Origin: Ignavibacteria bacterium
GTDB taxonomy: Bacteria; Bacteroidota; Ignavibacteria; Tepidaquicellales; Tepidaquicellaceae
Assembly (NCBI GenBank): GCA_016716125.1
Contig: JADJWZ010000016.1
Span: forward strand, 1 to 64,000
DNA length: 64,000 bases
Reading direction: 5' to 3'
Below, in pieces: positions 9,774 to 19,564 of this stretch. Positions within the stretch are counted from its first letter, which is position 1, and each line of letters opens with the position of its first letter. The position numbers were made by a program, and so were the translations under genes. The notes beneath the pieces were generated by a model. That model worked only from the letters and a program-made list of their open reading frames with translations, was not told the DNA's origin and made no database searches.

Positions 9774-10691
9774 TCAGCTGTATCTTTTATCCATATTCCA
9801 GAAAAGTTTTTTCTTGAGAGTATCAAAGTAAGTTGAAGAATTTTTCTTGATGACTTTAATTGTAAAATCAGCTTTCGTGATGCTTACTTCAGACGGAGTT
9901 TTTGTTCTGTAAAATTTCTGACCGTCGGCAATGATCCTCGCTTTGCCTTTGACCGGAATTTTAATCAAGATCTTTCCGTCATCAGGAATCACGATCGGTC
10001 TTACGTTCAGCGTGTGCGGAGAGATCGGTGTGATCAAAAAAACTTTACTGTCCGGATTTAATATCGGTCCGTTGCAGGACATCGAATATCCAGTTGAACC
10101 GGCGGGAGTGGAAACTATCACACCGTCTGAAATTATGTTAACGACCTTTTCATTATTAAAATATGTTTCTGTTTCAAGTGTCCTGACTGAATCATCTTTG
10201 TCAATTACAATATCATTAAGTCCGTAAAGTATTTTGTTACCGTCTGTTTCTGATTTTAGCAATACCTGTTCTGTGATCCTGAACTTGCCTGCAATGAATT
10301 TCGGTATAAAATTCTCAAACTCTTTAGGAGCTATCTCTGAAAAAAAACCGAGTCTTCCGAGATTGATCCCGAGTATCGGAATGTTTTTATCCTTTACGAT
10401 CCGCGCGCTGTTAAGAAAAGTACCGTCGCCTCCGAGAGAGAAAATAAAATCAGAATTTTTTATTATATCGGATTCGGAACAGACAGCTGATTTGTTTTTG
10501 AATCTGGAATATACTGCCAGATTTTTTTCTATCAGGTATTTCAGGTTATATTTGTCAAGTATATCAGTAATATAATTGAGCAGTTCGGTCACAACAAACT
10601 TACTTGTATTCCCCAGAATTCCGACTACTGCAGTTTCATTCGCTTTTATAGATCTGCCGCTTCCGGAATTTGAACTCTTAGCTCTTTTCAT
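9774..10691 (-). CDS. nadK: NAD kinase
   Basis: Phosphorylates NAD+ to NADP+ in the cytoplasm. The diagnostic SLGGDGTFLNSAR motif, GINLGRLGFFSE, the NDIVIDKD region and the GSTGYSMSCNGPIL motif appear in family order. The best start is the ATG at 10691 (MKRAKSSNSG...), which overlaps the end of the upstream DUF1844-like gene by 14 bp; this gives about 305 residues. A longer reading from 10739 adds a Lys-rich stretch encoded inside that neighbour and is less likely. The overlap suggests translational coupling with the upstream gene. Confidence 0.93.
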   Translation of the reverse strand: MKRAKSSNSGSGRSIKANETAVVGILGNTSKFVVTELLNYITDILDKYNLKYLIEKNLAVYSRFKNKSAVCSESDIIKNSDFIFSLGGDGTFLNSARIVKDKNIPILGINLGRLGFFSEIAPKEFENFIPKFIAGKFRITEQVLLKSETDGNKILYGLNDIVIDKDDSVRTLETETYFNNEKVVNIISDGVIVSTPAGSTGYSMSCNGPILNPDSKVFLITPISPHTLNVRPIVIPDDGKILIKIPVKGKARIIADGQKFYRTKTPSEVSITKADFTIKVIKKNSSTYFDTLKKKLFWNMDKRYS

Positions 10692-11178
10692 CTTCTTTTT
10701 TTTCAGAAATATCTTTCGCTTCACTTGAATCTGCTTCATCTTTCGAATTATTGTCAGAACTGTCAGCAGGTTCTTTCACCTCGGATAGGTCTGAAATTTT
10801 ATCTCCGGAATCCTTTACTGAAGAATCCTTTACTGAAGAATCCTTTACTGAAGAATCATTTACTGAAGAATCATTTACTGAAGAATCATTCTCAGTATCA
10901 GTTCCTGTGACAGTATCAGGTTTTTGCTTTTCTTCCACAAAATTCATTTTGAGTTCGGAAACAACTTTTGTAATAAATCCTGTTTCTTCCGAAGAGATAT
11001 TATTTTTGGATTTTTCTTTCAGCATATCAATCATATCTATGGAGACCTGCGCTGCGTCAAGGTCTCTGTCGATCTCACCGGTTACCGGATTCTGTAACTT
11101 TCCCATCTGTATCATTGCCTGCATCTGAAAACTGTACACAAGAGATAAGAATAATTGTTTGTTTTTATCTTCGTTCAT
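10678..11178 (-). CDS. DUF1844-like protein with a repetitive acidic tail
   Basis: The first ~85 residues (LFLSLVYSFQMQAMIQMGK, NPVTGEIDRDLDAAQVSIDMIDML, TGFITKVVSELKMNF) match the small DUF1844 family. That family is found next to housekeeping genes and has no known function. The remaining ~80 residues are low-complexity, acidic and Ser-rich, with a run of DSSV(N/K) repeats from a 15-bp DNA repeat at 10810-10884. No signal peptide or membrane span is seen, so it is probably cytosolic with a disordered tail. Its end overlaps nadK by 14 bp. The tail length could vary between strains by repeat slippage. Confidence 0.8.
   Translation of the reverse strand: MNEDKNKQLFLSLVYSFQMQAMIQMGKLQNPVTGEIDRDLDAAQVSIDMIDMLKEKSKNNISSEETGFITKVVSELKMNFVEEKQKPDTVTGTDTENDSSVNDSSVNDSSVKDSSVKDSSVKDSGDKISDLSEVKEPADSSDNNSKDEADSSEAKDISEKKEDEKS
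10810..10884 (-). repeat. Five 15-bp in-frame tandem repeats
   Basis: Five units of ATC(C/A)TTTACTGAAGA on the plus strand, three with C and two with A at the variable position, followed by a partial sixth. Being a multiple of three, the array adds five-residue DSSV(K/N) units to the DUF1844-like protein without changing frame. The grouped C and A units suggest stepwise duplication. Confidence 0.9.
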
Positions 11179-11369
11179 TTCAATGGTTTATGGTTTTAAA
11201 AATAGGCTCAAATATACTTATAATAGAAGTTTTAATTAATTCATAAAATCATTCACGAGTAAAATTTCTGTAAAATAATTTATACTGAATTTATGATATA
11301 CATCATACCTGAAGTTTTTAAATTTGAATATATTGCAGTGAAAATTAATTTTAAAAGGAGTAAAATATT

Positions 11370-12500
11370 ATGTTAGATAAAAAAGCAGATCTTGCCGGAC
11401 CGGGTATCGGTAATTATGAGGAAGTTTTTAAAATACTTCCGGAAAATTACGATTCACTCCTGAATAAAAAAGATACTCAGACTGCAATTTACGAAGTGAA
11501 ACAATTTATCTCAAAAAATCTTTGCAAAGAACTGAATCTAATGATGGTGGAAGTTCCGCTTATCGTAGACGGTGAAAGCGGAGTCAATGACATGCTCGAC
11601 AGGGACGGGTCAAGGACACCTGTAACTTTTCACATCAGCAATGACAGGGATATAAATCCGGTAGAAGCTCAGATAGTACAGGCTGCTACTAAATGGAAAA
11701 GAGTCGCTCTGAAACAGTTTGATATGAAACCGGGCGAAGGAATTTGCACTGATATGAGAGCTGTAAGAAAGGACTATTTCCTCGATCATGATCACAGCGC
11801 ATATGTGGATCAGTGGGACTGGGAAAAAGTAATTACAAATGAAAACAGAGATCTTAATTATCTGAAAGATACTGTTAAGAAAATCTGGAAAGTTCTGAAA
11901 AATGCCGAGTTATTTGCGCAGGAAAAATTCCCTGCTTTGAAAGATCCTAAGTATCCTTCTCTTCCTGATGAACTCGTATTCCTTCATGCGGAAGAAATCC
12001 TTGAAATGTATCCTGATCTTCCGAGGAAGCAGAGGGAAACTGCTATTTTACAAAAATATCCTGCAGTCTTTATTATTGGAATAGGGTGGACTCTTGCAGA
12101 CGGATATCCTCATGAAATGCGCGCTGCAGATTATGATGACTGGGTAACCGAAACTAAAATGCCTGACGGTAAAACAGGACACGGAATTAACGGCGATATA
12201 CTTGTATGGAATCCCGTTACAAAAAGAAGACACGAACTTTCATCTATGGGAATAAGAGTTAATGCTGAAACTTTAAAGATACAGCTTGAAATGACAGATC
12301 AGCTTGATCTTTTATCAACTCCTTATCACAGCGGTATAATCAACAATACATTACCACTGAGTATTGGCGGAGGAATAGGGCAGTCAAGAACTCTGATGCT
12401 TATCCTGAAAAAAGCTCATCTCGGTGAAGTAAGCGTAACTGTATGGCCGGATAAACTCAAGGAAATATGTGAGGCAAAAAATATATTTGTACTGGAATAA
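11370..12500 (+). CDS. asnA: Aspartate-ammonia ligase (asparagine synthetase A)
   Basis: Makes asparagine from aspartate, ammonia and ATP, releasing AMP and PPi. It has a class II aminoacyl-tRNA-synthetase-like fold. The N-terminal VPLIVDGESGVNDMLDRDGSRTPV segment, VQAATKWKRVALKQF, GEGICTDMRAVRKDY, DHDHSAYVDQWDWE and the C-terminal GGGIGQSRTLMLILKKAHLGEV motif are all recognisable AsnA signatures. At 376 residues it is somewhat longer than the roughly 330-residue enteric enzyme. The ATG at 11370 follows a clear AGGAG (11356-11360). The gene stands alone with its own upstream region and a strong palindromic terminator downstream. Confidence 0.95.
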   Translation: MLDKKADLAGPGIGNYEEVFKILPENYDSLLNKKDTQTAIYEVKQFISKNLCKELNLMMVEVPLIVDGESGVNDMLDRDGSRTPVTFHISNDRDINPVEAQIVQAATKWKRVALKQFDMKPGEGICTDMRAVRKDYFLDHDHSAYVDQWDWEKVITNENRDLNYLKDTVKKIWKVLKNAELFAQEKFPALKDPKYPSLPDELVFLHAEEILEMYPDLPRKQRETAILQKYPAVFIIGIGWTLADGYPHEMRAADYDDWVTETKMPDGKTGHGINGDILVWNPVTKRRHELSSMGIRVNAETLKIQLEMTDQLDLLSTPYHSGIINNTLPLSIGGGIGQSRTLMLILKKAHLGEVSVTVWPDKLKEICEAKNIFVLE

Positions 12501-12521
12501 ATCAACTGTGTTAGTCTGATT

Positions 12522-12553
12522 AAAGACCTTTAAGAATTCTTAAAGGTCTTTTT
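12522..12553. terminator. Perfect palindromic bidirectional terminator
   Basis: The 30-bp sequence from AAAGACCTTTAAG to its exact reverse complement ends in a T run on the plus strand and begins with an A run. It can therefore stop transcripts of asnA (plus) and of the polysaccharide operon (minus), which converge here. Confidence 0.9.
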
Positions 12554-12584
12554 CATTTTAGTAATAAAATATTTAACAGAATAA

Positions 12585-13820
12585 TTATGAGATTGTATCG
12601 TCAGCGGGAAGCGCTTTGATTATAAAAGGAACTGCAATCAGAAAAAAGAACACCGTCATTACTTCATGATCCCCGAAACTCCATTCGAAAATTCCGGATA
12701 TCTGAAATGAAATCATAACGAGAATGCTTCCAAACAGAAGCATTCTTTTTAACGGATCTCTTTCGATCTGATAATATCTGATCTGTATTAAAAAAATACT
12801 AATGAACATTCCGAGCCATGCGATAAATCCGAATATACCCGTAGTCGCAAGTATCATTAAAAAATTATTATGCAGATGCACACCCTCTCCATAAGCTTCC
12901 GGCGTCTTGTAAGTTTCGTAAACTTCCTTTATATGAGAATCCGCAATTCCCGTAAACGGGTGATCTTTAAACATCTCTATGCCGACTTTCCACATTTCAA
13001 TTCGGGATTTATTGCTCGGATGTTCGGGATCAAAAATACTTTTTGTCCTTTCCGTGTATGAAGAGGGAAGCAGAAATGCTGCAAGTATAACAACTGCAAT
13101 GAAACTGAAAAGAAATTTCCTGTTTATGAAAATTCCGTAGATCAGCAAGCAAACTGCTGTTGCAAGCATTACATTTCTGGACTGTGTCAGCAGCATTGAA
13201 ATAATTACAGGGATAATTATTATAATCAGTAAACTTCTTTTGATTACAAATTTATCTCTTAAATAATCAGAGAATACAAGGGGAAATAATGAAAACAGAC
13301 TGATCATTTTTATCTCTGCTGAAGTAAGCGGGTAATTGAAAAAATCAATTCTGATTTCTGAAAAAGGCATCTCGCCAGCCATCTCGAAAAATTTAAAAGC
13401 ATACTTCACAATTTCAATTATTGAAATGACAGATATAGTTGAAATATTTATGAGAAGAATATAAGTAAGTGTCTTAAAGTTAACTATCTTAGCAATTGAT
13501 ACATAGAAAATTAAGAAAAGCAGTAGGCGCTTAAGATTACTGAATGCGCCTTCAGGATATACAGCAAAAAATCTTGATAAAATTTCGAAGAAAGCATACG
13601 CAAGTATGAAATAATTTACAGTCTTCAGATCAATGAACAGATTCTTATTTAAAGCTGAATTCTTATTGATTAGAAACTGAATCAGCCATAATCCAATCCA
13701 GATTCCGAATGAAATGGAAGAAACTGCAATTGAAATACTGACTATAGAAATCTGAATGGTCAGTAAAGTAAGTATTACGAAATTCAGCTTATCGGAATAA
13801 TTTGCTAAATTATTTTTCAC
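12585..13820 (-). CDS. O-antigen ligase family protein
   Basis: A polytopic membrane protein of 411 residues with about eleven or twelve hydrophobic segments. The LTQSRNVML motif and a large periplasmic loop (FDPEHPSNKSRIEMWKVGIEMFKDHPFTGI ... HLHNNFLMILATTGIFG) are typical of the Wzy/WaaL O-antigen ligase family (PF04932). Members join O-polysaccharide to lipid A-core or polymerise repeat units. The start is GTG at 13820, overlapping the stop of the upstream glycosyltransferase by one base (TAGTG), so the two are translationally coupled. It is the last gene of a five-gene minus-strand envelope operon ending at the terminator at 12522. Confidence 0.88.
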   Translation of the reverse strand: MKNNLANYSDKLNFVILTLLTIQISIVSISIAVSSISFGIWIGLWLIQFLINKNSALNKNLFIDLKTVNYFILAYAFFEILSRFFAVYPEGAFSNLKRLLLFLIFYVSIAKIVNFKTLTYILLINISTISVISIIEIVKYAFKFFEMAGEMPFSEIRIDFFNYPLTSAEIKMISLFSLFPLVFSDYLRDKFVIKRSLLIIIIIPVIISMLLTQSRNVMLATAVCLLIYGIFINRKFLFSFIAVVILAAFLLPSSYTERTKSIFDPEHPSNKSRIEMWKVGIEMFKDHPFTGIADSHIKEVYETYKTPEAYGEGVHLHNNFLMILATTGIFGFIAWLGMFISIFLIQIRYYQIERDPLKRMLLFGSILVMISFQISGIFEWSFGDHEVMTVFFFLIAVPFIIKALPADDTIS

Positions 13821-14659
13821 TATATGGGTTTATTTCGTCTTTTAAATCTCTTTGTAACCGGTTGGATAAAAATTAATATTTTTCTGATAAAGTCAGGCAA
13901 TTGTTCTTCAAGCTTAGCGTCGAATTTCCATACGCTTTCTGAAATCCTTTTATGCATGACTTTAGGATGTGTGTCATTAAACTTTTTCAAATGTCCGAGA
14001 TGAACTCCGGTGATATTTTTTTTGGTAATCTCGTCTTTGTTGTACAACTTTTCAAAATCAGATCTTTTCTTAAGCAGCTTATCAGGTGGTGTCACCCAAC
14101 CGTAATGATAGATCTCAGCATTAATATCTTTTGAATTTATTTTGCTGCCGTCAGTATGCCGGAAGTCCATTGCATCGCCCCATGAAATTATATTCTCATT
14201 TTTCCTTATGATCCTCGATTCCCTTATATACCAGATTCTGTAATTATCCTGTACATAATCATAACTACCGTAAAAATGTCTGTATCGAAATCGCAATCCT
14301 TCGACTTCCGTTTTGTCAAGATTAACTTTCATACTTTCGATCACTGTATCAAAATATTTTTCATGCAGCACTTCATCACCCTGAATATAAAAACACCAGT
14401 CACCGCTGCATTTGTCTAAAGCTTTGTTCGTCTCGACAGACAGGACTTTACCGTCTTTCAAATTCATATCCCATTCTGTTTCAAAAATTTTAATTTTATT
14501 GTCATCAATGGATCTGACCATTTCAAGAGTATTGTCATCTGACTTTCCAACGTTTATAATCATCTCATCACAGACCGGAAGTATGGATCGGATTGCTTCA
14601 ATAAAAGGATATGCGTAGAGTTCTCCGTTTCTTACGATTGTAAATCCCGAAACTTTCAT
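13820..14659 (-). CDS. Family 2 glycosyltransferase
   Basis: A 279-residue protein with a GT-A N-terminal region (MKVSGFTIVRNGELYAYPFIEAI, DEMIINVGKSDDNTLEMV) and an acidic YIQGDEVLHE patch in place of a canonical DxD, followed by a Lys/Arg-rich C-terminus. The family transfers sugars from nucleotide donors during surface glycan assembly at the cytoplasmic face of the inner membrane. Donor and acceptor cannot be deduced. Its ATG overlaps the stop of the upstream ABC exporter (ATGA, 14656-14659), so it belongs to the same operon. Confidence 0.85.
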   Translation of the reverse strand: MKVSGFTIVRNGELYAYPFIEAIRSILPVCDEMIINVGKSDDNTLEMVRSIDDNKIKIFETEWDMNLKDGKVLSVETNKALDKCSGDWCFYIQGDEVLHEKYFDTVIESMKVNLDKTEVEGLRFRYRHFYGSYDYVQDNYRIWYIRESRIIRKNENIISWGDAMDFRHTDGSKINSKDINAEIYHYGWVTPPDKLLKKRSDFEKLYNKDEITKKNITGVHLGHLKKFNDTHPKVMHKRISESVWKFDAKLEEQLPDFIRKILIFIQPVTKRFKRRNKPI

Positions 14660-16494
14660 ATTACTGTTTCCTGATGTCTGAACTGAAGATTGTAAAGCTT
14701 TTTGTATATGCTGTCATTTAGCATTAATTCATCATGAGTTCCGGTTTCCGTAATCAATCCTTCATTCAATACCACAATCATATCAGCGTTTCTAACGGTT
14801 GAAAGTCTGTGCGCTATGACGACGGAAGTTCTCCCGTGCATAAGTCTTTCGATCGCCTGCTGAACGAGTATTTCAGATTCCGTATCGAGTGAAGATGTCG
14901 CTTCATCAAGAATTAATATCGGAGGATTTTTCAGAAGCGCTCTTGCTATGGAAAGTCTTTGTCTCTCTCCGCCGGATAATTTCACGCCCCGATCACCGAT
15001 GACAGTATCATAACCTGTTTCAAGTCTATCAATAAAGACGTGAGCATTTGCCGCCTTTGCAGCCTCAATAATTTTTTCAGAAGGAATATCTTTTTTGCCG
15101 TAAGCAATATTATTTCTAATTGTGTCATTAAATAAAATTGTCTCCTGCGTTACTACTCCCATTTTTTCCCTGACGGATTCAATCGTAAGATCCTTTATAT
15201 CTGTCCCGTCTATCAGCAGACTTCCCGATACGGCATCATAAAACCTAGGTATCAAATCCACTAAAGTAGATTTCCCCGCGCCGCTCGGTCCGACTATTGC
15301 AATTATCTTTCCCTTATAAATTTCAAGATTTATATCCTTCAGTATCATCTCGCTCTTTTCATAATGAAAAGACACATTCCTGAATTCAATTCCATTTTGA
15401 AATTCATTTAACTTCTTCGCATCCGGCTTATTCACAATGTCCGGTTTTGTATCCAAAAGTTTAAAAACTCTTTCCGAAGCTGCCGAGCCTTCTTTATAAC
15501 TGTTGAACATCTGTCCGAAAAGTTTCAGCGAAGGCATCATCTGAAAAAATACCGCAAGGTAAAATATGAATGCGCCGGGAGTCATATCACTGTTGCCTCT
15601 GATTATATCCGTTCCGAATATGTAAAGTATAATGACTATTGTTATTACACCAATGATCTCCGATACGGGAGAAGCAAGCGCTCTCTTGCGAAATATTTTT
15701 ACGAGCAATTCAAAGTAAGATTGATTTTCCCTGTCAAACTTTTGCTTCTCGTAATCTTCCATGCCAAACGCTTTCACAACCCTTACAGCTCCAAGAGTTT
15801 CATCAAGAGTTGCCGTGATATCAGAAATTTTTTCCTGTGACTTTTGACTGCTGCGTTTTAACGAATTACCGATTTTGCTGAGAATGAAAGCAGTCACGGG
15901 AGCCATGAGAAATATGATCAGAGTTAGCTTCCAGTTGAAAAGAAAAAGCACAATTGAAAAAGTTATTATCGTAGGCGGATCTCTGAAAAGACTGTTCAGC
16001 ACCGCTATTAAGGAATCTTTTATTATCTGCACATCATTGATGATCCGTGAAATAAGATTTCCTTTCCTTTCATCAGAGTAAAAACTCAGGGGCAGGTCAA
16101 GGTAGTGATTGTAAAGATCTTTTCTGATGTCTTTCAGAATTCCCTGCTCTACTGCTGCCATGAAATATGTCTGCAAATAGCTGAATAGATTTTTCAGAAG
16201 GAATGTAACGAATATCAGAATACAAAGATATTTCAGTACTTCAAGTTTGTCATAACTTACAAGGATTTTTGAAAAGTATAAAACAATAAAATCCTTGAGA
16301 TCAAAAACCGAAGTAACTTCTTTGTCAGGAATTGTCTGTGCATTTTCGCTGAAGAGTAAATCCATAAAAGGAAAGATCATCATTACTGAAAGAAGACTGA
16401 AAATTACGGTAAGTATAGTAAAAACATTTGCGGTAATGAGCTGCTTTACATAAGGATTTACATATTTAAAAATCCTTCTATAATTATTCATCAC
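14656..16494 (-). CDS. MsbA-like lipid/oligosaccharide ABC exporter
   Basis: A fused exporter of 612 residues. Six membrane helices lie in the first ~320 residues. The nucleotide-binding domain has Walker A VGPSGAGKST, the Q-loop in VTQETILFND, signature LSGGERQRLSIARAL, Walker B ILILDEATSSLD and the switch His in VIAHRLSTVRNAD. Family members flip lipid A-core or lipid-linked glycans across the inner membrane as homodimers. Its position between glycosyltransferases and an O-antigen ligase supports an LPS or glycolipid substrate. The start overlaps the end of the upstream glycosyltransferase by 11 bp. Two adjacent ATG codons (16494 and 16491) are possible starts. Confidence 0.9.
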   Translation of the reverse strand: MMNNYRRIFKYVNPYVKQLITANVFTILTVIFSLLSVMMIFPFMDLLFSENAQTIPDKEVTSVFDLKDFIVLYFSKILVSYDKLEVLKYLCILIFVTFLLKNLFSYLQTYFMAAVEQGILKDIRKDLYNHYLDLPLSFYSDERKGNLISRIINDVQIIKDSLIAVLNSLFRDPPTIITFSIVLFLFNWKLTLIIFLMAPVTAFILSKIGNSLKRSSQKSQEKISDITATLDETLGAVRVVKAFGMEDYEKQKFDRENQSYFELLVKIFRKRALASPVSEIIGVITIVIILYIFGTDIIRGNSDMTPGAFIFYLAVFFQMMPSLKLFGQMFNSYKEGSAASERVFKLLDTKPDIVNKPDAKKLNEFQNGIEFRNVSFHYEKSEMILKDINLEIYKGKIIAIVGPSGAGKSTLVDLIPRFYDAVSGSLLIDGTDIKDLTIESVREKMGVVTQETILFNDTIRNNIAYGKKDIPSEKIIEAAKAANAHVFIDRLETGYDTVIGDRGVKLSGGERQRLSIARALLKNPPILILDEATSSLDTESEILVQQAIERLMHGRTSVVIAHRLSTVRNADMIVVLNEGLITETGTHDELMLNDSIYKKLYNLQFRHQETVI

Positions 16495-17239
16495 CTGATT
16501 TATTTTGAATCTCCCTGATCTTCATATATGTCAGGATCTTGGTCATCATATGAAAATATGAAACCATAAGACCGTATATACCGTCTCTGTATCCTCCCTG
16601 AAAAAAAAATTTCTTCTTAAATTCTAAAATGGGTTTGAAAAACAAATTTGCCGCGCTGATCTTTTTACCGTCTGCTTTCTCAAGAGCTTCCAGGGAGGAA
16701 TAATTATTTATCTTCATTGTATAGTCCGACACTGATCTAACGGTATAATGCAGAATGTCGTTAACAAGTTTTCCTTCGCTGCCGGAAATTAAGTAACCTT
16801 CATGAACAAGCCGGTCGGTAACGGTAACATTTTTGCGATTAAACAGTCGCATCTGATATCCCGGATACCATCCGCAATGCTTTATCCATTTTCCAAGAAA
16901 AAAACTTTTACGCGGGATCATATATCCGTCAAATAAATTACCTGAATTTAAAACAGATTTAATTTCAGAAGCAAGCCCGGGACTGCATCTCTCGTCTGCA
17001 TCAAGTGAAAAGATCCATTCATGATTTACTTTACTGACTGCGAATTCTCTCTGTTTCGAAAATCCTTTCCATTCATTTTGATAAATACTCACGGGATATT
17101 TCTTTAATATTTCCAAAGTACCGTCAGTACTGTAGCTGTCAGCTATAATAATTTCGTCGCACCATAATATGCTTTTTACGCATTCTTCAATATTATGCTC
17201 TTCATTTTTACAAATTATTAATCCGGATACTTTTCTCAT
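16484..17239 (-). CDS. Glycosyltransferase, WaaE/KdtX-like
   Basis: A 251-residue GT2 enzyme resembling the LPS-core beta-1,4-glucosyltransferase family. Its N-terminus has ISGLIICKNEEHNIEECVKS and DEIIIADSYSTDGTLEI, then the WKGFSKQREFAV segment and the SLDADERCS motif carrying the metal-binding acidic residues. A hydrophobic stretch near the C-terminus could sit at the membrane. Such enzymes act early in core oligosaccharide synthesis at the cytoplasmic face. It overlaps the ABC exporter by 11 bp and follows the next glycosyltransferase after a one-base gap. Confidence 0.88.
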   Translation of the reverse strand: MRKVSGLIICKNEEHNIEECVKSILWCDEIIIADSYSTDGTLEILKKYPVSIYQNEWKGFSKQREFAVSKVNHEWIFSLDADERCSPGLASEIKSVLNSGNLFDGYMIPRKSFFLGKWIKHCGWYPGYQMRLFNRKNVTVTDRLVHEGYLISGSEGKLVNDILHYTVRSVSDYTMKINNYSSLEALEKADGKKISAANLFFKPILEFKKKFFFQGGYRDGIYGLMVSYFHMMTKILTYMKIREIQNKSGDE

Positions 17240-17240
17240 T

Positions 17241-18071
17241 CTAATTTACTTTTTCTAGTCCGTTCCTGCAGAAAAATTCTTTCTTTTTTTTCACTTCATT
17301 GAAATACTTCATATTGCTTTCGGTTTCGACTGTTTTCGGATGATGCATATGATATTGTACAGCAAGATTCCTTACAGATCTGAATTTTGCGCCAATCAAA
17401 CGTAGTCTGAATTCAGGATCAGAATCCTCACCGAGTCCCGGTCCTTCATAATTTTCATCAAACCCGTTTATCTTCAGCAGCAAATCTTTCGGTATGGAAA
17501 AGTTGCAGCCAAGTATGTGTTCATCATCATTTGTAAAAGCTTTTCTAAGCGAAGGATTTTTTATAATAATGCCTTCTTCAATATTAAAATTAAAATCCCT
17601 TTTGTCTTTATTCAGAGTGGAAAAAATTGCGTCAGTGAATTTTATTTTTTCATATCTTCCGTTGAGTATGAATTCTTTGGTTATTTCTCCGGAAATTTTT
17701 TTAGTGAGGTTCACTCTTCTTCCGCATAGAACAGTACTTTCCAATTTGTTTTCAAAATGTTTTTTTACAAAATCAGAATGGGGAATGCAGTCGCCGTCAA
17801 AGAATATCAGATAATCCGAAATCGAACTTCTCACAGCTTCATTAAGTATTTTATTTTTTCTGAAACCCAGGTCATCCTGAGTCAAATGAAGTATCGGAAA
17901 ATTCAATTCTAATTGCATTTTGCTTATTAAGTCTTTCATATTTTCATTTCTTCCGTCTTCAGCTATTATTACTTCAAAATCCTTAAAGCTCTGAATAGAA
18001 AGGGCGTAAAATATCAGCTCGAGTTCTCTTGTTTTACTGTAAACGGAAATAATTAACGAAACTTTGCGCAT
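17241..18071 (-). CDS. Family 2 glycosyltransferase with galactosyltransferase-like C-terminus
   Basis: The first gene of the five-gene polysaccharide operon, 276 residues. It has VSLIISVYSKTRELELIFYAL at the start, EVIIAEDGRN, the FFDGDCIPH motif (DxD), and a later GFDENYEGPGLGEDSDPEFRLRLIGA segment. This last segment is the mark of the second domain shared with galactosyltransferase and mycofactocin-type GT2 enzymes. It probably adds a sugar to the LPS core or O-unit. The 182-bp gap to the divergent clpB gene should carry the operon promoter; I see no clear box there. Confidence 0.85.
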   Translation of the reverse strand: MRKVSLIISVYSKTRELELIFYALSIQSFKDFEVIIAEDGRNENMKDLISKMQLELNFPILHLTQDDLGFRKNKILNEAVRSSISDYLIFFDGDCIPHSDFVKKHFENKLESTVLCGRRVNLTKKISGEITKEFILNGRYEKIKFTDAIFSTLNKDKRDFNFNIEEGIIIKNPSLRKAFTNDDEHILGCNFSIPKDLLLKINGFDENYEGPGLGEDSDPEFRLRLIGAKFRSVRNLAVQYHMHHPKTVETESNMKYFNEVKKKKEFFCRNGLEKVN

Positions 18072-18253
18072 TGATTTGCAAAAATATATATTAATACTTT
18101 AAAGTAATAGTGAATTTTCTAAATGGAAATACTGATGGCAGTTGTTCTGATTAAAAATTTAAATATAAAATTAAAGAAATAATTTTTTGATTGCTGTCTG
18201 AAAAATGACTTATCAAAAAAAATCTTATTTCATATATTGAAACAAAAAATTCC

Positions 18254-19564
18254 ATGGCAGTAAATTTAAATAAGTTCACAATAAAAGCGCAGGAGGCGGT
18301 TCAGACTGCGCAGGATATTGCATCAAATTATTCTAATCAGTTTCTTGAACCCGAACACCTGCTGGCAGCGCTTATTCAGGACCCCGAAGGTATAGTTACT
18401 TCTACTATACAGAAACTCGGCGCAAACAAGGAATTTCTGCAAATAAGAGTAGGGGAACTTCTTGAAAAACTTCCGAAAGTTACAGGCGCATCTTCCGGTC
18501 AGTCGCTTTCACCCGAACTAAATGAAGTGCTTGAAAATGCAGTGAAAGAAGCTTCAAATCTTAAAGATGAATATGTTTCCACTGAGCATATTCTGCTTGG
18601 TCTTTCCGATCTGAAAAAATCACCGGTGTCTGACCTTTTAAAATCTCTCGACATTACAAAAAATAATATTCTTAAATCACTGAAAGAAGTCCGGGGATCA
18701 AACAGAGTTACGGGACAGAATCCGGAAGATACTTATGAAGCGCTGAAAAAATACGGAAAGAATCTGAATGAACTTGCGATGAAAGGTAAACTCGATCCTG
18801 TAATAGGCAGGGATGATGAGATCAGAAGAGTGCTGCAGGTCCTTTCACGCAGAACAAAAAATAATCCCGTATTAATAGGGGAGCCCGGTGTGGGAAAGAC
18901 TGCAATTGCGGAAGGACTTGCTCACAGGATTATACAGGGAGACGTCCCCGAAAGTCTCAGATCAAAACAAATTATTGCGCTTGATATGGGTACGCTTGTT
19001 GCAGGCGCACAATACAGAGGACAGTTTGAAGAAAGACTGAAAGCAGTTTTAAAAGAAGTTCAGGAATCCGGCGGAGAAATTATTTTATTTATAGATGAAC
19101 TGCATACTGTCGTCGGAGCAGGCGCAGCTCAGGGTTCTGTCGATGCTTCGAATATGCTTAAGCCGGCGCTGGCAAGAGGAGAACTCAGAACTATCGGGGC
19201 GACTACACTCGATGAATACAGAAAGTATATTGAAAAAGATCCTGCGCTTGAGAGAAGATTTCAGCCCGTGTTTGTAGGTGAACCGGATGTGGAAGATACG
19301 ATCTCAATATTAAGAGGACTGAAAGAAAAGTATGAAGTTCATCACGGAGTAAGAATTACTGACGGAGCGATTGTAGCAGCAGCGCAGCTTTCGGACAGAT
19401 ATATTTCAGACAGATTCCTTCCGGATAAAGCAATTGATCTTGTGGATGAAGCCGCTTCTAAATTAAGAATAGAAATTGATTCTATGCCTGAAGAACTAGA
19501 TAATCTTGAAAGGAAAATTAAACAACTGGAGATTGAGAAAGAAGCTTTAAAAAGAGAAGTCTGA
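18254..19564 (+). pseudogene. clpB: ClpB disaggregase truncated after its first AAA+ domain
   Basis: Full-length ClpB is a ~860-residue hexameric disaggregase working with DnaK. This gene codes 436 residues: the double-repeat N-domain (residues 1-150), then NBD1 with Walker A GEPGVGKTAIAEGLA (about 210), Walker B ILFIDELHTVVGAG (about 275), arginine finger in ALERRFQPV and sensor region. It then has only the start of the coiled-coil middle domain (NLERKIKQLEIEKEALKREV) and a TGA. Nothing after the stop resembles the rest of the middle domain or NBD2; it is AT-rich repeat sequence. The conserved part is well preserved, so the cut looks sharp, by deletion or rearrangement. A working short form is possible but unproven. 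No HrcA CIRCE box is seen upstream. Confidence 0.85.

Noticed and set aside
10725..11128. Plus-strand repeat-containing frames opposite the DUF1844-like gene
   Set aside because: They are mirror frames of the 15-bp repeats, with no ribosome binding site or family similarity.
18072..18253. CIRCE/HrcA operator upstream of clpB
   Set aside because: No TTAGCACTC-N9-GAGTGCTAA-like inverted repeat is present.
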